NCBI RefSeq assembly: GCF_014495685.1
Contig: NZ_JACTVI010000007.1
Span: forward strand, 62,001-126,000
Length of the DNA stretch: 64,000 bases
Direction of reading: 5' to 3'
From: Streptomyces sp. TRM68367
GTDB taxonomy: Bacteria > Actinomycetota > Actinomycetes > Streptomycetales > Streptomycetaceae
Made by a program: the position numbers and the translations under genes. A model generated the notes under the pieces. It ran no database searches. It saw only the letters and a program-made list of their open reading frames with translations, and was not told where the DNA came from. Numbering within the stretch: position 1 is the stretch's first letter; every line of letters starts with the position of its first letter. Below are positions 26,839 to 35,714 of this stretch, one piece after another.

Positions 26839-28188
26839 TCAGCGGGCGTCTGTCAGACCCGAGCCGTCGGCGACACCGCTGCCGGCCTCCTCACCGGCAC
26901 CAGCACCGGCCCCGGCTTCCTCGCCCGCACCCGCGCCGGCCTCCTCACCGGCACCAGCACCGGCTTCCTCGCCACCGGCTCCGGCACCGGCCTCTTCGCC
27001 GCCCGCCTGGTCACCGGCACCGGCTTCCTCGCCGGCACCCGCACCGCCCGCACCGCCGCCACCGGCCGCGTCGCCGAGGGTGGCGCCGACCGCCTCCAGG
27101 GCGGTGGTGACCGGCTGGAAGAAGGTCTCGCCGCCGGCCGTGCAGTCGCCGCTGCCGCCCGAGGTCAGGCCGATCGCCTGGCCGTCCTGGGTGAACAGCG
27201 AGCCGCCGCTGTCGCCGGGTTCGGCGCACACGTTGGTCTGGATGAGACCGGTGACGGTGCCCTCCGGATAGTTCACGGTGGCGTTGAGGCCGAGGACCTG
27301 ACCGTCGCTGAGCCCGGTGGTGCTGCCCATCCGGAACACTTCCTGGCCGACCGTCGCCTCGGCGGCCTCGGTGATCTGGACGGTCTGGTCGCCGAGGTTG
27401 ACCTCGCTCGGCGCCTCGGTCGCGGGGTCGTCGTACTTGACGAGCGCGAAGTCGCCGTCGCCGGGGAACGTGGACTGGTCGACGGTGGCGATCGGCTGGC
27501 CACCCTCGGTGTCCGACCACTGGTCGCCCCCGAGGGTGCAGTGACCGGCGGTCAGGAAGGCGGGCGAGCCGTCGCCCGCGGTGACGTTGAAGCCGAGCGA
27601 ACAGCGCGAGCCGCCCGCGAAGATGGCGTCACCGCCCGAGGCGAACGTCTTGAAGGTGCCCGCGGACTTCTTGATCGTCGCCATGTCGGAGCCGAGACTC
27701 TGCACGGTGGATTCCAGTCTGTTCCACCTGTCGCCGGTGACCGTGCTGTCGGCGGTGACGAGGATCTTGTTGGTGCGCGGGTCGACCGCCCACGAGGTGC
27801 CCGCCATGGTGGCCTTGGTCTTCAGGGTCTGCTCGCCGGCCTTCAGGTCGGCCATGCTGTTCTCGACCTCACGGACCTCCGCGCCGGCCTTCTTCGCCTG
27901 CTGCACGATCACGTTGTTGTCGTCGCCCTGCACGACGGTGACGACCAGCTGCTGGTCGGCGGCGTCGTAGTAGGAGCCGGCGAACGCGTCGCCGAGGAGC
28001 CCGGAGAGCTGCGAGGCGAGATCCGAGGCGGCGCCCGCTTTGAGGGTCTTCGGCGCGGCCGCTGCGTCGTCCGACGCGCCGTCCTGCGACGCGTTGGCGT
28101 TCGGGAGCAGGATCGCGGCAGCTCCGAGCGCCACGACGCTGCCCGCCGCTATCGCGGCCTTGCGCTTCGGAATTCGCTTGTGACTCAA
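26839..28188 (-). CDS. Secreted S1 family serine protease with prodomain and acidic Gly/Ala/Glu repeat tail
   Basis: The product is 449 aa. TTG 28188 follows AGGAGG at suitable spacing and gives the basic N-terminus of a Sec signal (SHKRIPKRKAAIAAGSVVALG). Residues ~35-180 resemble the prodomain of alpha-lytic/streptogrisin-type proteases. The mature domain has the triad His in FLTAGHC (~residue 215), Asp in GDFALVKYDD (~246) and Ser in EPGDSGGSLF (~326). Residues ~385-440 are GEEAGAGA-type repeats, an unusual low-complexity acidic tail that could act as a wall linker. The gene diverges from the peptide export operon across a 780-bp gap. An SSI-type inhibitor gene lies 9 kb away. Confidence 0.93.
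   Translation of the reverse strand: MSHKRIPKRKAAIAAGSVVALGAAAILLPNANASQDGASDDAAAAPKTLKAGAASDLASQLSGLLGDAFAGSYYDAADQQLVVTVVQGDDNNVIVQQAKKAGAEVREVENSMADLKAGEQTLKTKATMAGTSWAVDPRTNKILVTADSTVTGDRWNRLESTVQSLGSDMATIKKSAGTFKTFASGGDAIFAGGSRCSLGFNVTAGDGSPAFLTAGHCTLGGDQWSDTEGGQPIATVDQSTFPGDGDFALVKYDDPATEAPSEVNLGDQTVQITEAAEATVGQEVFRMGSTTGLSDGQVLGLNATVNYPEGTVTGLIQTNVCAEPGDSGGSLFTQDGQAIGLTSGGSGDCTAGGETFFQPVTTALEAVGATLGDAAGGGGAGGAGAGEEAGAGDQAGGEEAGAGAGGEEAGAGAGEEAGAGAGEEAGAGAGAGEEAGSGVADGSGLTDAR
26881..27060. repeat. Low-complexity repeats encoding the protease tail
   Basis: Degenerate tandem units of the CACCGGCACCGGCTTCCTCGC type encode (GAGAGEEA)n on the minus strand. Copy number is likely to vary between strains. 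Confidence 0.7.
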
Positions 28189-28971
28189 ACTTCTCGACCT
28201 CCTGGGGGACGGGGTCAGTGCTGCCGGTCGGCAGCTCGATCAGCGGCGCCTGGATGGCTGTTGGTACGCACGGTTCACGTGGGGCGTTCAAATCCGTTTC
28301 CGGGTGCCGGGATGTGCCGTGCGAATCGGCCAGGTCGCCGCGTCCGGGCGAGGCTGTCCGGCCGTCCCTTGCGAAAGCCCTGGTCACAGCGGTCCGCGCA
28401 GGAGAGCGCAGGGCCCTGGGCATCTGGCCGGACAGCGGCGGCAGTTGGGCTGTGGAGCCCGGTGCGGATGTCTTGATCGAAGCGGTGACGGACTCACATC
28501 GAAGCGCTGACGGTCTGACACGGTCGGCTACCGATCCGTAACCCATCGTTCCGATCACGTAGCGGAAGCAAGGCTTCAGCGAATCTGCACATCGAATACT
28601 CAACCAGGTCACCGAAGACGGCAGATCTGCACACGACTGCACCTGAGCCGACGTCATTGGCGAGGTGTGCCGGATTCGCCTCCTGGGCAGCAAGCGCGTG
28701 GACGAGCCGAAGCGGTGACGTGTGTGAAGAAGTCGCCATCTCACCGTGCACACATCTGCACGACTCGGGGCCCCTGAGGCGCAAGTGCCCTGGTGAGAGG
28801 TTTGATTGATTGGAAGCCCGCCCCCGCAGCGTGCTTTGATCCATCGCACCGCGGGGTCCGCCCAGGGCTCCCGGAGACGGGCGTCCGGACGCTCGCGGCC
28901 GCGGCCGTCCATCTGTCCCCAGAGGGGGCCGCTCCCCCTTGTGAAATATCCATAGGAAGGGAAGTTCCAAC
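28189..28971 (+). promoter_or_regulatory. 780-bp non-coding region upstream of the peptide precursor, with repeated motifs
   Basis: No ORF here has credible coding character. ATCTGCAC occurs three times on the plus strand (28583, 28625, 28754), the last two followed by GAC. A 16-bp motif, ATCGAAGCGGTGACGG, occurs at 28476 and with one mismatch at 28498; a shortened copy, CGAAGCGGTGACG, lies at 28708. The base composition is less GC-rich than in the genes on either side. The region should contain both divergent promoters and binding sites for an unknown regulator. A good ribosome site (GGAAGGGAAG) precedes the precursor ATG. Confidence 0.5.
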
Positions 28972-29187
28972 ATGAACTCCACCCCCCGGGTTGAGACCGT
29001 CGAGATCTCCGACGCCGAGCTGGACAACGTCTCCGGTGGCCTGCAGGTGAACGCCGTGAACGGCGCCCTCGACGCCGTGAACGGCGTCGCCCCGGTCGGC
29101 GCGGTGCTCAACACGGTCACCAGCACCGTGGAGGGCACCACCGGCCTGAGCACCGCGCCGGTCCAGAACCTGGTCGCCGGTCTCTGA
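28972..29187 (+). CDS. Double-glycine leader peptide precursor without cysteine (bacteriocin-like)
   Basis: The product is 71 aa. ATG 28972 follows GGAAGGGAAG. Residues 1-23 form a double-glycine leader: VEISDAELDNVSGG with E-8, L-7, V-4, G-2 and G-1, the pattern cut by C39 peptidases. The predicted product is residues 24-71. It is rich in Val, Ala, Asn, Gly and Thr, has an NAVNGALDAVNG near-repeat, and contains no Cys, Lys, His, Trp, Tyr or Phe. Without Cys it cannot form lanthionines. The next three genes encode an HlyD adaptor and two NHLP-type ABC exporters, one with a C39 domain, so this is almost certainly their substrate. The biological activity is unknown; a bacteriocin or an amyloid-like or structural peptide is possible. 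Confidence 0.85.
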   Translation: MNSTPRVETVEISDAELDNVSGGLQVNAVNGALDAVNGVAPVGAVLNTVTSTVEGTTGLSTAPVQNLVAGL

Positions 29188-29207
29188 TCGCGCCCTTGTG
29201 ACACTGA

Positions 29208-29238
29208 AGTCCCGGAGCCGCAGCCCGGCTCCGGGACT
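29208..29238 (+). terminator. Hairpin between the peptide precursor and its exporter genes
   Basis: AGTCCCGGAGCCG and its exact complement form 13-bp arms around a 5-nt loop, 21 bases after the precursor stop. It is likely a partial terminator, giving abundant short precursor mRNA and less readthrough into the transport genes. Confidence 0.75.
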
Positions 29239-29311
29239 CTCGGGTGCGCAGAGCGCGCAAGGTGCCGCACAGGCGCCGTGACAGTTCTCCTTCACGGGTG
29301 AGGGAAGTTCC

Positions 29312-30118
29312 TTGCAGTTCCGCCAACAGGCCCTCGCCAAGCTCCAGTCGCCGGAGGAGCTCGACCTTCCGGTGCGTTTCGCCCGACCGCAGGGCTGGCT
29401 CGTGCTGTCCGTGACGGTGGTCGCGATGGCGGCCGCCTCGGTGTGGGCGGTGACCGGTTCGGTGGCCTCGACGGTCAGCGCGCCCGCCATCCTCACGCAC
29501 GCGCAGGGCAGTTACGTGCTCCAGAGCCCGGTCGCGGGCCAGGTCACCGCGGTCCTCGCCAAGCAGGGCGAGCGGCTGCCGGCCAACTCTCCTGTCCTGA
29601 AGGTCCGTACGAGCGAGGGCGACAGTGTCGTCCGCAGCCTCGACGCGGGCCGGGTCACCGCGCTCGCCGCCACCGTCGGGCAGATCATCCAGACCGGCGC
29701 GAACGTCGCCGCCGTCGAGAAGGTCGCCCGCGCCAAGGACCCGCTGTACGCGACCGTGTACGTCCCCGCCGAGAACGCCTCCGCCATCCCCGACGACGCC
29801 TCCGTGGACCTGACCGTGCAGTCGGTGCCCAGCCAGGAGTACGGAGTGCTGCGCGGCCATGTGAAGTCGGTGGACCACTCCGTGCAGTCGGCGCAGCAGA
29901 TCACCGCGTTCCTCGGGGACAGCCAGCTCGGCGAGCAGTTCACCAAGAAGGGCAGGCCGGTCGCCGTCACCGTCCGCCTCGACAAGTCCTCCGCCACGAA
30001 GAGCGGTTACAAGTGGTCGTCCGCGGACGGGCCGCCGTACCGGCTCACCTCCATGACGATGGCCGAGGGCGCCATCCGCCTGACCGACCAGCATCCCGTC
30101 GACTGGCTGCTGCCGTGA
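29312..30118 (+). CDS. HlyD-like adaptor of the NHLP-type peptide export system
   Basis: The product is 268 aa. TTG 29312 has GAGGGAAG upstream and gives the N-terminus LQFRQQALAKLQSPEELDLPVRFARPQ, followed by one membrane helix (LVLSVTVVAMAAASVWAV, ~residues 31-48). The external part has a biotinyl-lipoyl-like half-motif, VLQSPVAGQVTAVLAKQGERL, and a second VRSLDAGRVTALAATVGQ. The protein is short and lacks the long coiled coil of Gram-negative HlyD, as expected in a Gram-positive. It should link the ABC exporters to the peptide outside the membrane. The stop overlaps the next start by 4 bases (GTGA). Confidence 0.88.
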   Translation: MQFRQQALAKLQSPEELDLPVRFARPQGWLVLSVTVVAMAAASVWAVTGSVASTVSAPAILTHAQGSYVLQSPVAGQVTAVLAKQGERLPANSPVLKVRTSEGDSVVRSLDAGRVTALAATVGQIIQTGANVAAVEKVARAKDPLYATVYVPAENASAIPDDASVDLTVQSVPSQEYGVLRGHVKSVDHSVQSAQQITAFLGDSQLGEQFTKKGRPVAVTVRLDKSSATKSGYKWSSADGPPYRLTSMTMAEGAIRLTDQHPVDWLLP

Positions 30119-32337
30119 CCGCCGCGCAGGAGACCCGGGGCCGGCGCCGTTCCGCCCCGCCGAAGCGCAAGGTGCCCAAGGCGCAGGCGAAGACCGTCCG
30201 CACGCCGACCGTCCTGCAGATGGAGGCGGTGGAGTGCGGCGCCGCCTCCCTGGCGATGGTGCTCGGCCACTACGGCCGCCACGTCCCGCTGGAGGAGCTG
30301 CGCATCGCCTGCGGCGTGTCCCGCGACGGCTCGCGCGCCAGCAACCTCCTCAAGGCCGCACGCAGTTTCGGCCTGACGGCCAAGGGCATGCAGATGGACC
30401 TGGCGGCGCTCGCCGAGGTCACCACGCCCGCCATCCTGTTCTGGGAGTTCAACCACTACGTCGTCTACGACGGCATCGGCCGCCGCTTCGGCCGCCGCGG
30501 GGTGTTCATCAACGACCCCGCCAAGGGCCGCCGTTTCATACCCCTGGAGGACTTCGACGGCAGCTTCACCGGTGTCGTCCTGGTCATGGAGCCCGGCGAG
30601 GACTTCACCAAGGGTGGCCGCAAGCCGGGCGTCCTGGGCGCGATGCCGGCCCGGCTGCGCGGCACCTCGGGCACCCTGCCCGCCGCCATGCTGGCGAGCC
30701 TGCTGCTGGTCCTGGTCGGCGCCTCGGTACCCGCGCTCAGCCGTACCTACATCGACGAGTTCCTGATCGGGAACCAGACCTCGCTGCTCCCCGTGCTGTT
30801 CACGTCGATGGCGGCCTGCGTGCTGCTCACCGTCGTCCTGACCTGGCTGCAACAGGCGAACCTGCTGCGCGGCCGCACCATCTCCTCCACCCTCTCCAGC
30901 GCCCGCTTCCTGCGCCATCTGCTGCGTCTGCCGGTGACGTTCTTCTCCCAGCGCAGCCCGGCCGACCTGGTGCAGCGCCTGCAGTCGAACGACGCCGTCG
31001 CCGAGACGCTGGCGCGTGACCTCGCGGCGGCGGGCGTGGACGCGGTGGTCGTCGTGCTGTACGCGGTGCTGCTGTACACGTACGACCCGCAGCTCACCTT
31101 CATCGGCATCGGCGTGGCGCTGCTGAATCTGGTGGCCATGCGGGTCGTGATCCGCCTGCGCGCGACGCGTACGGCGAAGCTGCGCGCGGACTCGGCCCGG
31201 CTCACCAACACCGCCTACACCGGCCTCCAGCTGATCGAGACGATGAAGGCCACCGGCGGCGAGGACGGCTACTTCCGCAAGTGGGCCGGGCAGCACGCCA
31301 CCACGCTGGAGGAGCAGCAGCGGCTCGGGGTGCCGAGCGCCTGGCTGGGCGTGGTCGCGCCGACGCTCGCCACGCTCAACAGCGCGATGATCCTGTGGAT
31401 CGGCGGCATGCGCGCGGTCGAGGGCGCCATCTCGGTCGGCCTGCTGGTGGCCTTCCAGTCGCTGGTCACCCGCTTCACCGCCCCGCTGACCCGCCTGAAC
31501 GGCGTCGCGGGCCGCATCCAGGACTTCGCCGCGGACGTGGCCCGGCTGAAGGACGTGGAGAACTTCGAGGCGGACCCGCTGTACGGCCGTCCGGGCGCCG
31601 GCGAGTCCACGCGCCGCCTGCACGGTCACGTCGAGCTGCAGAACATCACCTTCGGCTACAACCCGCTCGACAAGCCGCTGCTGACCGGCTTCGACCTGAC
31701 CGTCGGCCCCGGCCAGCAGGTCGCCCTCGTCGGCGGCTCCGGCAGCGGCAAGTCCACGGTGTCCCGGCTGATCTCGGGCCTGTACGCACCGTGGGAGGGC
31801 GTGATCCGCATCGACGACCAGCGCATCGAGGACATCCCGCGCGGGGCGCTGGCCGCGTCCGTCTCCTTCGTCGACCAGGACGTGTTCCTGTTCGAGGGCA
31901 CGGTCCGCGACAACGTGGCGCTGTGGGACCCGTCGGTCCCGGACGACGCCGTGGTGGACGCGCTGCGCGACGCCGCACTTTACGACATGATCATGCGCCG
32001 GCCCGGCGGCATCCACAGCAAGGTCGAGCAGGACGGCCGCAACTTCTCCGGCGGCCAGCGCCAGCGCCTGGAGATCGCCCGGGCGCTGGTGCGCAGGCCG
32101 AGCATTCTGGTCCTCGACGAGGTGACCAGTGCGCTGGACGCGGAGACCGAGCTGGTCGTGATGGACAACCTGCGCAAGCGGGGCTGCGCCTGCGTGGTGA
32201 TCGCGCACCGGCTGAGCACCGTGCGTGACAGCGACGAGATCGTCGTCCTGCAGCACGGCACGATCGTGGAGCGCGGGCGGCACGAGGAACTGGTAGCGAG
32301 CGGCGGGGCGTACGCGGCGCTGGTCAGGGAGCGGTGA
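30115..32337 (+). CDS. NHLP-type peptidase/permease/ATPase (C39 peptidase ABC exporter)
   Basis: The product is 740 aa. The N-terminal C39 protease domain (~residues 25-155) has all catalytic residues: Cys in MEAVECGAASLAMVLGHYG, His in EFNHYVVYDG and Asp in FINDPAKGRR. It should cleave the precursor after its Gly-Gly. Six membrane helices follow (~190-470), then an ATPase with Walker A GGSGSGKST, signature FSGGQRQRLEIARAL, Walker B ILVLDEVTSALD and H-loop IAHRLST. GTG 30115 overlaps the HlyD stop. This is the maturation and export engine of the locus. No radical SAM, LanM, YcaO or nitrile hydratase gene is adjacent. Confidence 0.94.
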   Translation: MTAAQETRGRRRSAPPKRKVPKAQAKTVRTPTVLQMEAVECGAASLAMVLGHYGRHVPLEELRIACGVSRDGSRASNLLKAARSFGLTAKGMQMDLAALAEVTTPAILFWEFNHYVVYDGIGRRFGRRGVFINDPAKGRRFIPLEDFDGSFTGVVLVMEPGEDFTKGGRKPGVLGAMPARLRGTSGTLPAAMLASLLLVLVGASVPALSRTYIDEFLIGNQTSLLPVLFTSMAACVLLTVVLTWLQQANLLRGRTISSTLSSARFLRHLLRLPVTFFSQRSPADLVQRLQSNDAVAETLARDLAAAGVDAVVVVLYAVLLYTYDPQLTFIGIGVALLNLVAMRVVIRLRATRTAKLRADSARLTNTAYTGLQLIETMKATGGEDGYFRKWAGQHATTLEEQQRLGVPSAWLGVVAPTLATLNSAMILWIGGMRAVEGAISVGLLVAFQSLVTRFTAPLTRLNGVAGRIQDFAADVARLKDVENFEADPLYGRPGAGESTRRLHGHVELQNITFGYNPLDKPLLTGFDLTVGPGQQVALVGGSGSGKSTVSRLISGLYAPWEGVIRIDDQRIEDIPRGALAASVSFVDQDVFLFEGTVRDNVALWDPSVPDDAVVDALRDAALYDMIMRRPGGIHSKVEQDGRNFSGGQRQRLEIARALVRRPSILVLDEVTSALDAETELVVMDNLRKRGCACVVIAHRLSTVRDSDEIVVLQHGTIVERGRHEELVASGGAYAALVRER

Positions 32338-32338
32338 G

Positions 32339-35173
32339 ATGACGAGCGGGCGGAACGCCGAGAACGCCGAGAACAACGACTACGTCCTCGGCGCGTTCGG
32401 GCAGCTCGGCACGCGCCTGGACTGCACCGGGTTCAACCGCCTCGACCTGGAGAGCCCGCAGGTGCTGTGGCTGGTCGCGGCGGGCGCCATGGACCTGTTC
32501 GCGGTCGACGCCGGACAGCAGGGCCACTGGCACCACCTCGGCCGCCTGGAGGCGGGCTCGCTGCTGCTCGGCCCGGTCGCCGGCCCCCAGCACACGTTGG
32601 TCGCCCGACCGCTGCGGGACTGCTTGGTGCACCGCATCGGCCTGCGCGAGCTGTACCAGCCCGCGAGCACGCAGACCTGGTCGTACGACGAGTACGGCCA
32701 CCCCCAGTACGTCCCGCCGACCACGAGCCCGCTGGAGTACGCCCTCGCCCTCGGCGTCGGCCGCAGCCTGTCGATCCTCTTCCAGGCGCCGATGGCCACC
32801 GAGCGGGCCGCCGTCCTCACGGACGACGACGTCTTCTGGATGCAGGTGCCGCCGGGCAGCGTGCAGTACGGCTCGCTGTACGGCGCCGAGGCGGCGGCCG
32901 ACCTGCTGATGGACCCGGCGCTGTGGCAGAGCATGGTCGACCAGCAGTACCGGCTGCTGACCACGCTGGACCGCTGGATAGAGCAGTTGGAGCGCACCCA
33001 CGAGAACCGTACGGCGGCGGGCATCAAGGCCGGTGAGGCCGTGCGCGCCCAGGCCGACCGGACGCTGCTCGCCTCCATCGGCAAGCGGTCGGACAAGCGC
33101 ACGACCGCGGCAGATGCGGACGCCACGTACGCGGCCTGCAAGCTGGTCGCGCAGGCGGGCGGGATCACGCTGGCCGAGCCCGCGCAGTCCGGCACCGGCG
33201 GCGACCGCCTCGACCCGGTCGAGCAGGTCGCCCTGGCCTCGCGGGTGCGTACCCGGGCGGTGCGCCTGGACGGCCACTGGTGGCGGGACAACGTCGGCCC
33301 GCTGGTCGGGCACCGGGCTCTGTCGGGCGCGCCGGTCGCGCTGCTGTGGCGACGCGGCGGGTACGTCGCCGTCCACCCGTCGACCGGCCGGGAGACGCCG
33401 GTCGAGAAGGCCAACGCCGAGGAGTTCGAGCCGCGCGCGGTGATGTTCTACCGCCCGCTGCCCGACCGCCGGCTCAGCCCGCTGCGCCTGCTGCGGTTCT
33501 GCCTGCAGGGCACGCGCGGCGATCTGACCGGCCTGCTGCTCAGTGGCCTGGTCACGGTGGCGATCGGCGCGCTGGTGCCGATCGCCACCGGCAAGGTGCT
33601 CGGCGAGTTCGTGCCGAAGGCGCAGACCGACCTGATCGTGCAGGTGTGCCTGGCGGTGATCCTCAGCAGCGTGGTGGCGGCGGCCTTCATGCTGCTGCAG
33701 AACCTGACGATCCTGCGCCTGGAGGGCCGGATCGAGGCCACCCTCCAGCCGGCCGTCTGGGACCGGCTGCTCAGGCTGCCCACCAAGTTCTTCACCGAGC
33801 GCTCCACCGGCGAGCTGGCCAGCGCCGCCATGGGCATCAGCTCCATCCGCAAGATGCTGGCGGGCGTCGGCCCGACCGTCGCCCAGTCGGTGACGGTCGG
33901 CGCGATGAACCTCGGTCTGCTGCTGTGGTACAGCGTGCCGATGGCGATGGCGGCGATCGGCATGCTGGTCGTCATCGCGGCCGTGTTCCTCGGGCTCGGA
34001 CTGTGGCAGGTGCGCTGGCAGCGGCGGCTGGTCGTGCTCACCAACAAGCTGAACAACCAGGCGTTCCAGACCCTGCGCGGCCTGCCCAAGCTGCGCGTGG
34101 CCGCGGCCGAGAACTACGCGTACGCCGCCTGGGCGTCGCAGTTCGCGCGCAGCCGTGAGCTCCAGCAGAAGGTCGGCGGTATCAAGAACCTGACGAGTGT
34201 GCTGGGCGCGGTCTATCTGCCGGTGTGCACACTGCTGATGTTCATGCTGCTGGCGGGCCCGGCGCGCGGCTCGATGTCGTCGGCGGCCTTCCTGACCTTC
34301 AACACGTCGGTGACGATGGTGCTGACCTCGGTCACGCAGCTGACGGGTTCGTTCGTGTCGGCGGTGGCCGCGCTGCCGCTGTTCGAGCAGATCAGGCCGG
34401 TCCTGGAGGCCACCCCCGAGGTGCGCACCGCGAGCACCCGGCCCGGTCCGCTGTCGGGCGCGGTCGAGGCGCGGCGGCTGTCCTTCCGCTACTCGGACGA
34501 CGGTCCGCTGGTCCTGGACGACGTGTCGTTCCAGGTGAAGCCGGGCGAGTTCGTCGCGGTCGTCGGCCCCAGCGGCTGCGGCAAGTCGACGCTGCTGCGC
34601 CTGCTCATCGGCTTCGACCGCCCGCTGTCCGGGAGTGTGCTGTACGACGGTCAGGACCTGGCGGCGCTCGACCAGTCCGCCGTACGCCGCCAGTGCGGCG
34701 TCGTGCTCCAGCACGCGCAGCCGTTCACCGGTTCCATCCTGGACGTCATCTGCGGCACCGAGCCGTACACGCCGGAGGAGGCGATGGCGGCGGCCGAGAT
34801 GGCGGGGCTCGCCGAGGACATCAAGCGGATGCCGATGGGCCTGCACACGATCGTCTCGGGCAGCGGGGCGATATCGGGCGGCCAGCGGCAGCGCCTGATG
34901 ATCGCCCAGGCGCTGATCCGGCGCCCCCGGATCATCTTCTTCGACGAGGCGACCAGCGCCCTCGACAACGAGACGCAGCGCACGGTGATCGAGAGCACCA
35001 AGGCCCTCAACGCCACCCGTGTCGTCATCGCGCACCGCCTGTCGACGGTCATGGACGCCGACCGCGTCGTCGTGATGGAGGACGGCAAGGTCATCCAGCA
35101 TGGCCCGCCCGCGCAGCTCCTCGCGGACACGGGCGGGCGGCTGCACGAGCTGGTCCGGCGGCAGATGGCGTGA
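32339..35173 (+). CDS. Second NHLP-type ABC exporter with N-terminal non-protease domain
   Basis: The product is 944 aa. ATG 32339 is 1 base after the previous stop. The first ~380 residues lack a C39 triad; they form a cupin/cyclic-nucleotide-like sensor region (LEAGSLLLGPVAGPQHTLVA) and a helical section. Six membrane helices and an ATPase follow, with GPSGCGKST, ISGGQRQRLMIAQAL, IIFFDEATSALDNE and IAHRLST. In NHLP (nitrile hydratase leader peptide) systems this protein pairs with the C39 exporter, and one of each per locus is standard. The two probably act as a heterodimer. It converges on the SRPBCC gene with a 4-base gap. Confidence 0.93.
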   Translation: MTSGRNAENAENNDYVLGAFGQLGTRLDCTGFNRLDLESPQVLWLVAAGAMDLFAVDAGQQGHWHHLGRLEAGSLLLGPVAGPQHTLVARPLRDCLVHRIGLRELYQPASTQTWSYDEYGHPQYVPPTTSPLEYALALGVGRSLSILFQAPMATERAAVLTDDDVFWMQVPPGSVQYGSLYGAEAAADLLMDPALWQSMVDQQYRLLTTLDRWIEQLERTHENRTAAGIKAGEAVRAQADRTLLASIGKRSDKRTTAADADATYAACKLVAQAGGITLAEPAQSGTGGDRLDPVEQVALASRVRTRAVRLDGHWWRDNVGPLVGHRALSGAPVALLWRRGGYVAVHPSTGRETPVEKANAEEFEPRAVMFYRPLPDRRLSPLRLLRFCLQGTRGDLTGLLLSGLVTVAIGALVPIATGKVLGEFVPKAQTDLIVQVCLAVILSSVVAAAFMLLQNLTILRLEGRIEATLQPAVWDRLLRLPTKFFTERSTGELASAAMGISSIRKMLAGVGPTVAQSVTVGAMNLGLLLWYSVPMAMAAIGMLVVIAAVFLGLGLWQVRWQRRLVVLTNKLNNQAFQTLRGLPKLRVAAAENYAYAAWASQFARSRELQQKVGGIKNLTSVLGAVYLPVCTLLMFMLLAGPARGSMSSAAFLTFNTSVTMVLTSVTQLTGSFVSAVAALPLFEQIRPVLEATPEVRTASTRPGPLSGAVEARRLSFRYSDDGPLVLDDVSFQVKPGEFVAVVGPSGCGKSTLLRLLIGFDRPLSGSVLYDGQDLAALDQSAVRRQCGVVLQHAQPFTGSILDVICGTEPYTPEEAMAAAEMAGLAEDIKRMPMGLHTIVSGSGAISGGQRQRLMIAQALIRRPRIIFFDEATSALDNETQRTVIESTKALNATRVVIAHRLSTVMDADRVVVMEDGKVIQHGPPAQLLADTGGRLHELVRRQMA

Positions 35174-35177
35174 CGGT

Positions 35178-35708
35178 TCAGGCGCCGACGCCGGGGACGG
35201 GGGCCCCGGAGGGGATGCCGGTCTCGATGTAGGCGGCGTAGCACCTGTCCCGGGCCGGGGTGTGTCCGGCGTGCGCGCCCTCGAAGTCCTCGCCCCGGGC
35301 CCGGGCGTCCAGCGCGGCCAGGCAGACTTCCCAGCCGGCGCCGTTGCGGGCGGCGGTGTCGGCCGACTGCAGGACATTGGTGAGGGTGAACCGGGTGCGC
35401 CTGTCGTCCAGCGCTTCCAGGTCGAAGCGCAGTTCGTCGCCGCCCCGGTCGAAGGACAGGTGCCGGGGCACGTCGACGGCGAGCACGGTGCCCGTGGAAT
35501 CCTCCAGGTCCGGATCGCCGCCGAACCTGATCACACCGCCGGTGCGCGGCTCGATCTCCATCCGGGACGGGAACCAGTGGGCCAGTTCCTCCGGGTCGGT
35601 CACGAACTGCCAGACGCGGCCGATCGGGTGGTGGTAGGTGCGGCTGAAGCGGACGGCCGGGCGGCCGTCGTCCAACGTCAGGTAGGCGCCGGTGAGTTCG
35701 GCGGCCAT
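35178..35708 (-). CDS. SRPBCC (AHSA1-like) domain protein
   Basis: The product is 176 aa. The fold is marked by VRFSRTYHHPIGRVWQFVTDPEELAHWFPS near the N-terminus, GGVIRF, GTVLAVDVPRHLSFD and FTLTNVLQS, with the long C-terminal helix GAGWEVCLAALDARARGE. START/AHSA1-type proteins bind hydrophobic ligands. In this arrangement they are regularly encoded directly behind an ArsR repressor, probably as its accessory or ligand-responsive product. The start ATG 35708 is 6 bases downstream of the ArsR stop, so the two form one operon. The ligand is unknown. Confidence 0.9.
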   Translation of the reverse strand: MAAELTGAYLTLDDGRPAVRFSRTYHHPIGRVWQFVTDPEELAHWFPSRMEIEPRTGGVIRFGGDPDLEDSTGTVLAVDVPRHLSFDRGGDELRFDLEALDDRRTRFTLTNVLQSADTAARNGAGWEVCLAALDARARGEDFEGAHAGHTPARDRCYAAYIETGIPSGAPVPGVGA

Positions 35709-35714
35709 GGTGGA

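Noticed and set aside
28218..28541. 108-codon plus-strand ORF in the gap before the peptide precursor
   Set aside because: Codon bias and composition do not fit a real gene, and it overlaps repeated regulatory-looking motifs.
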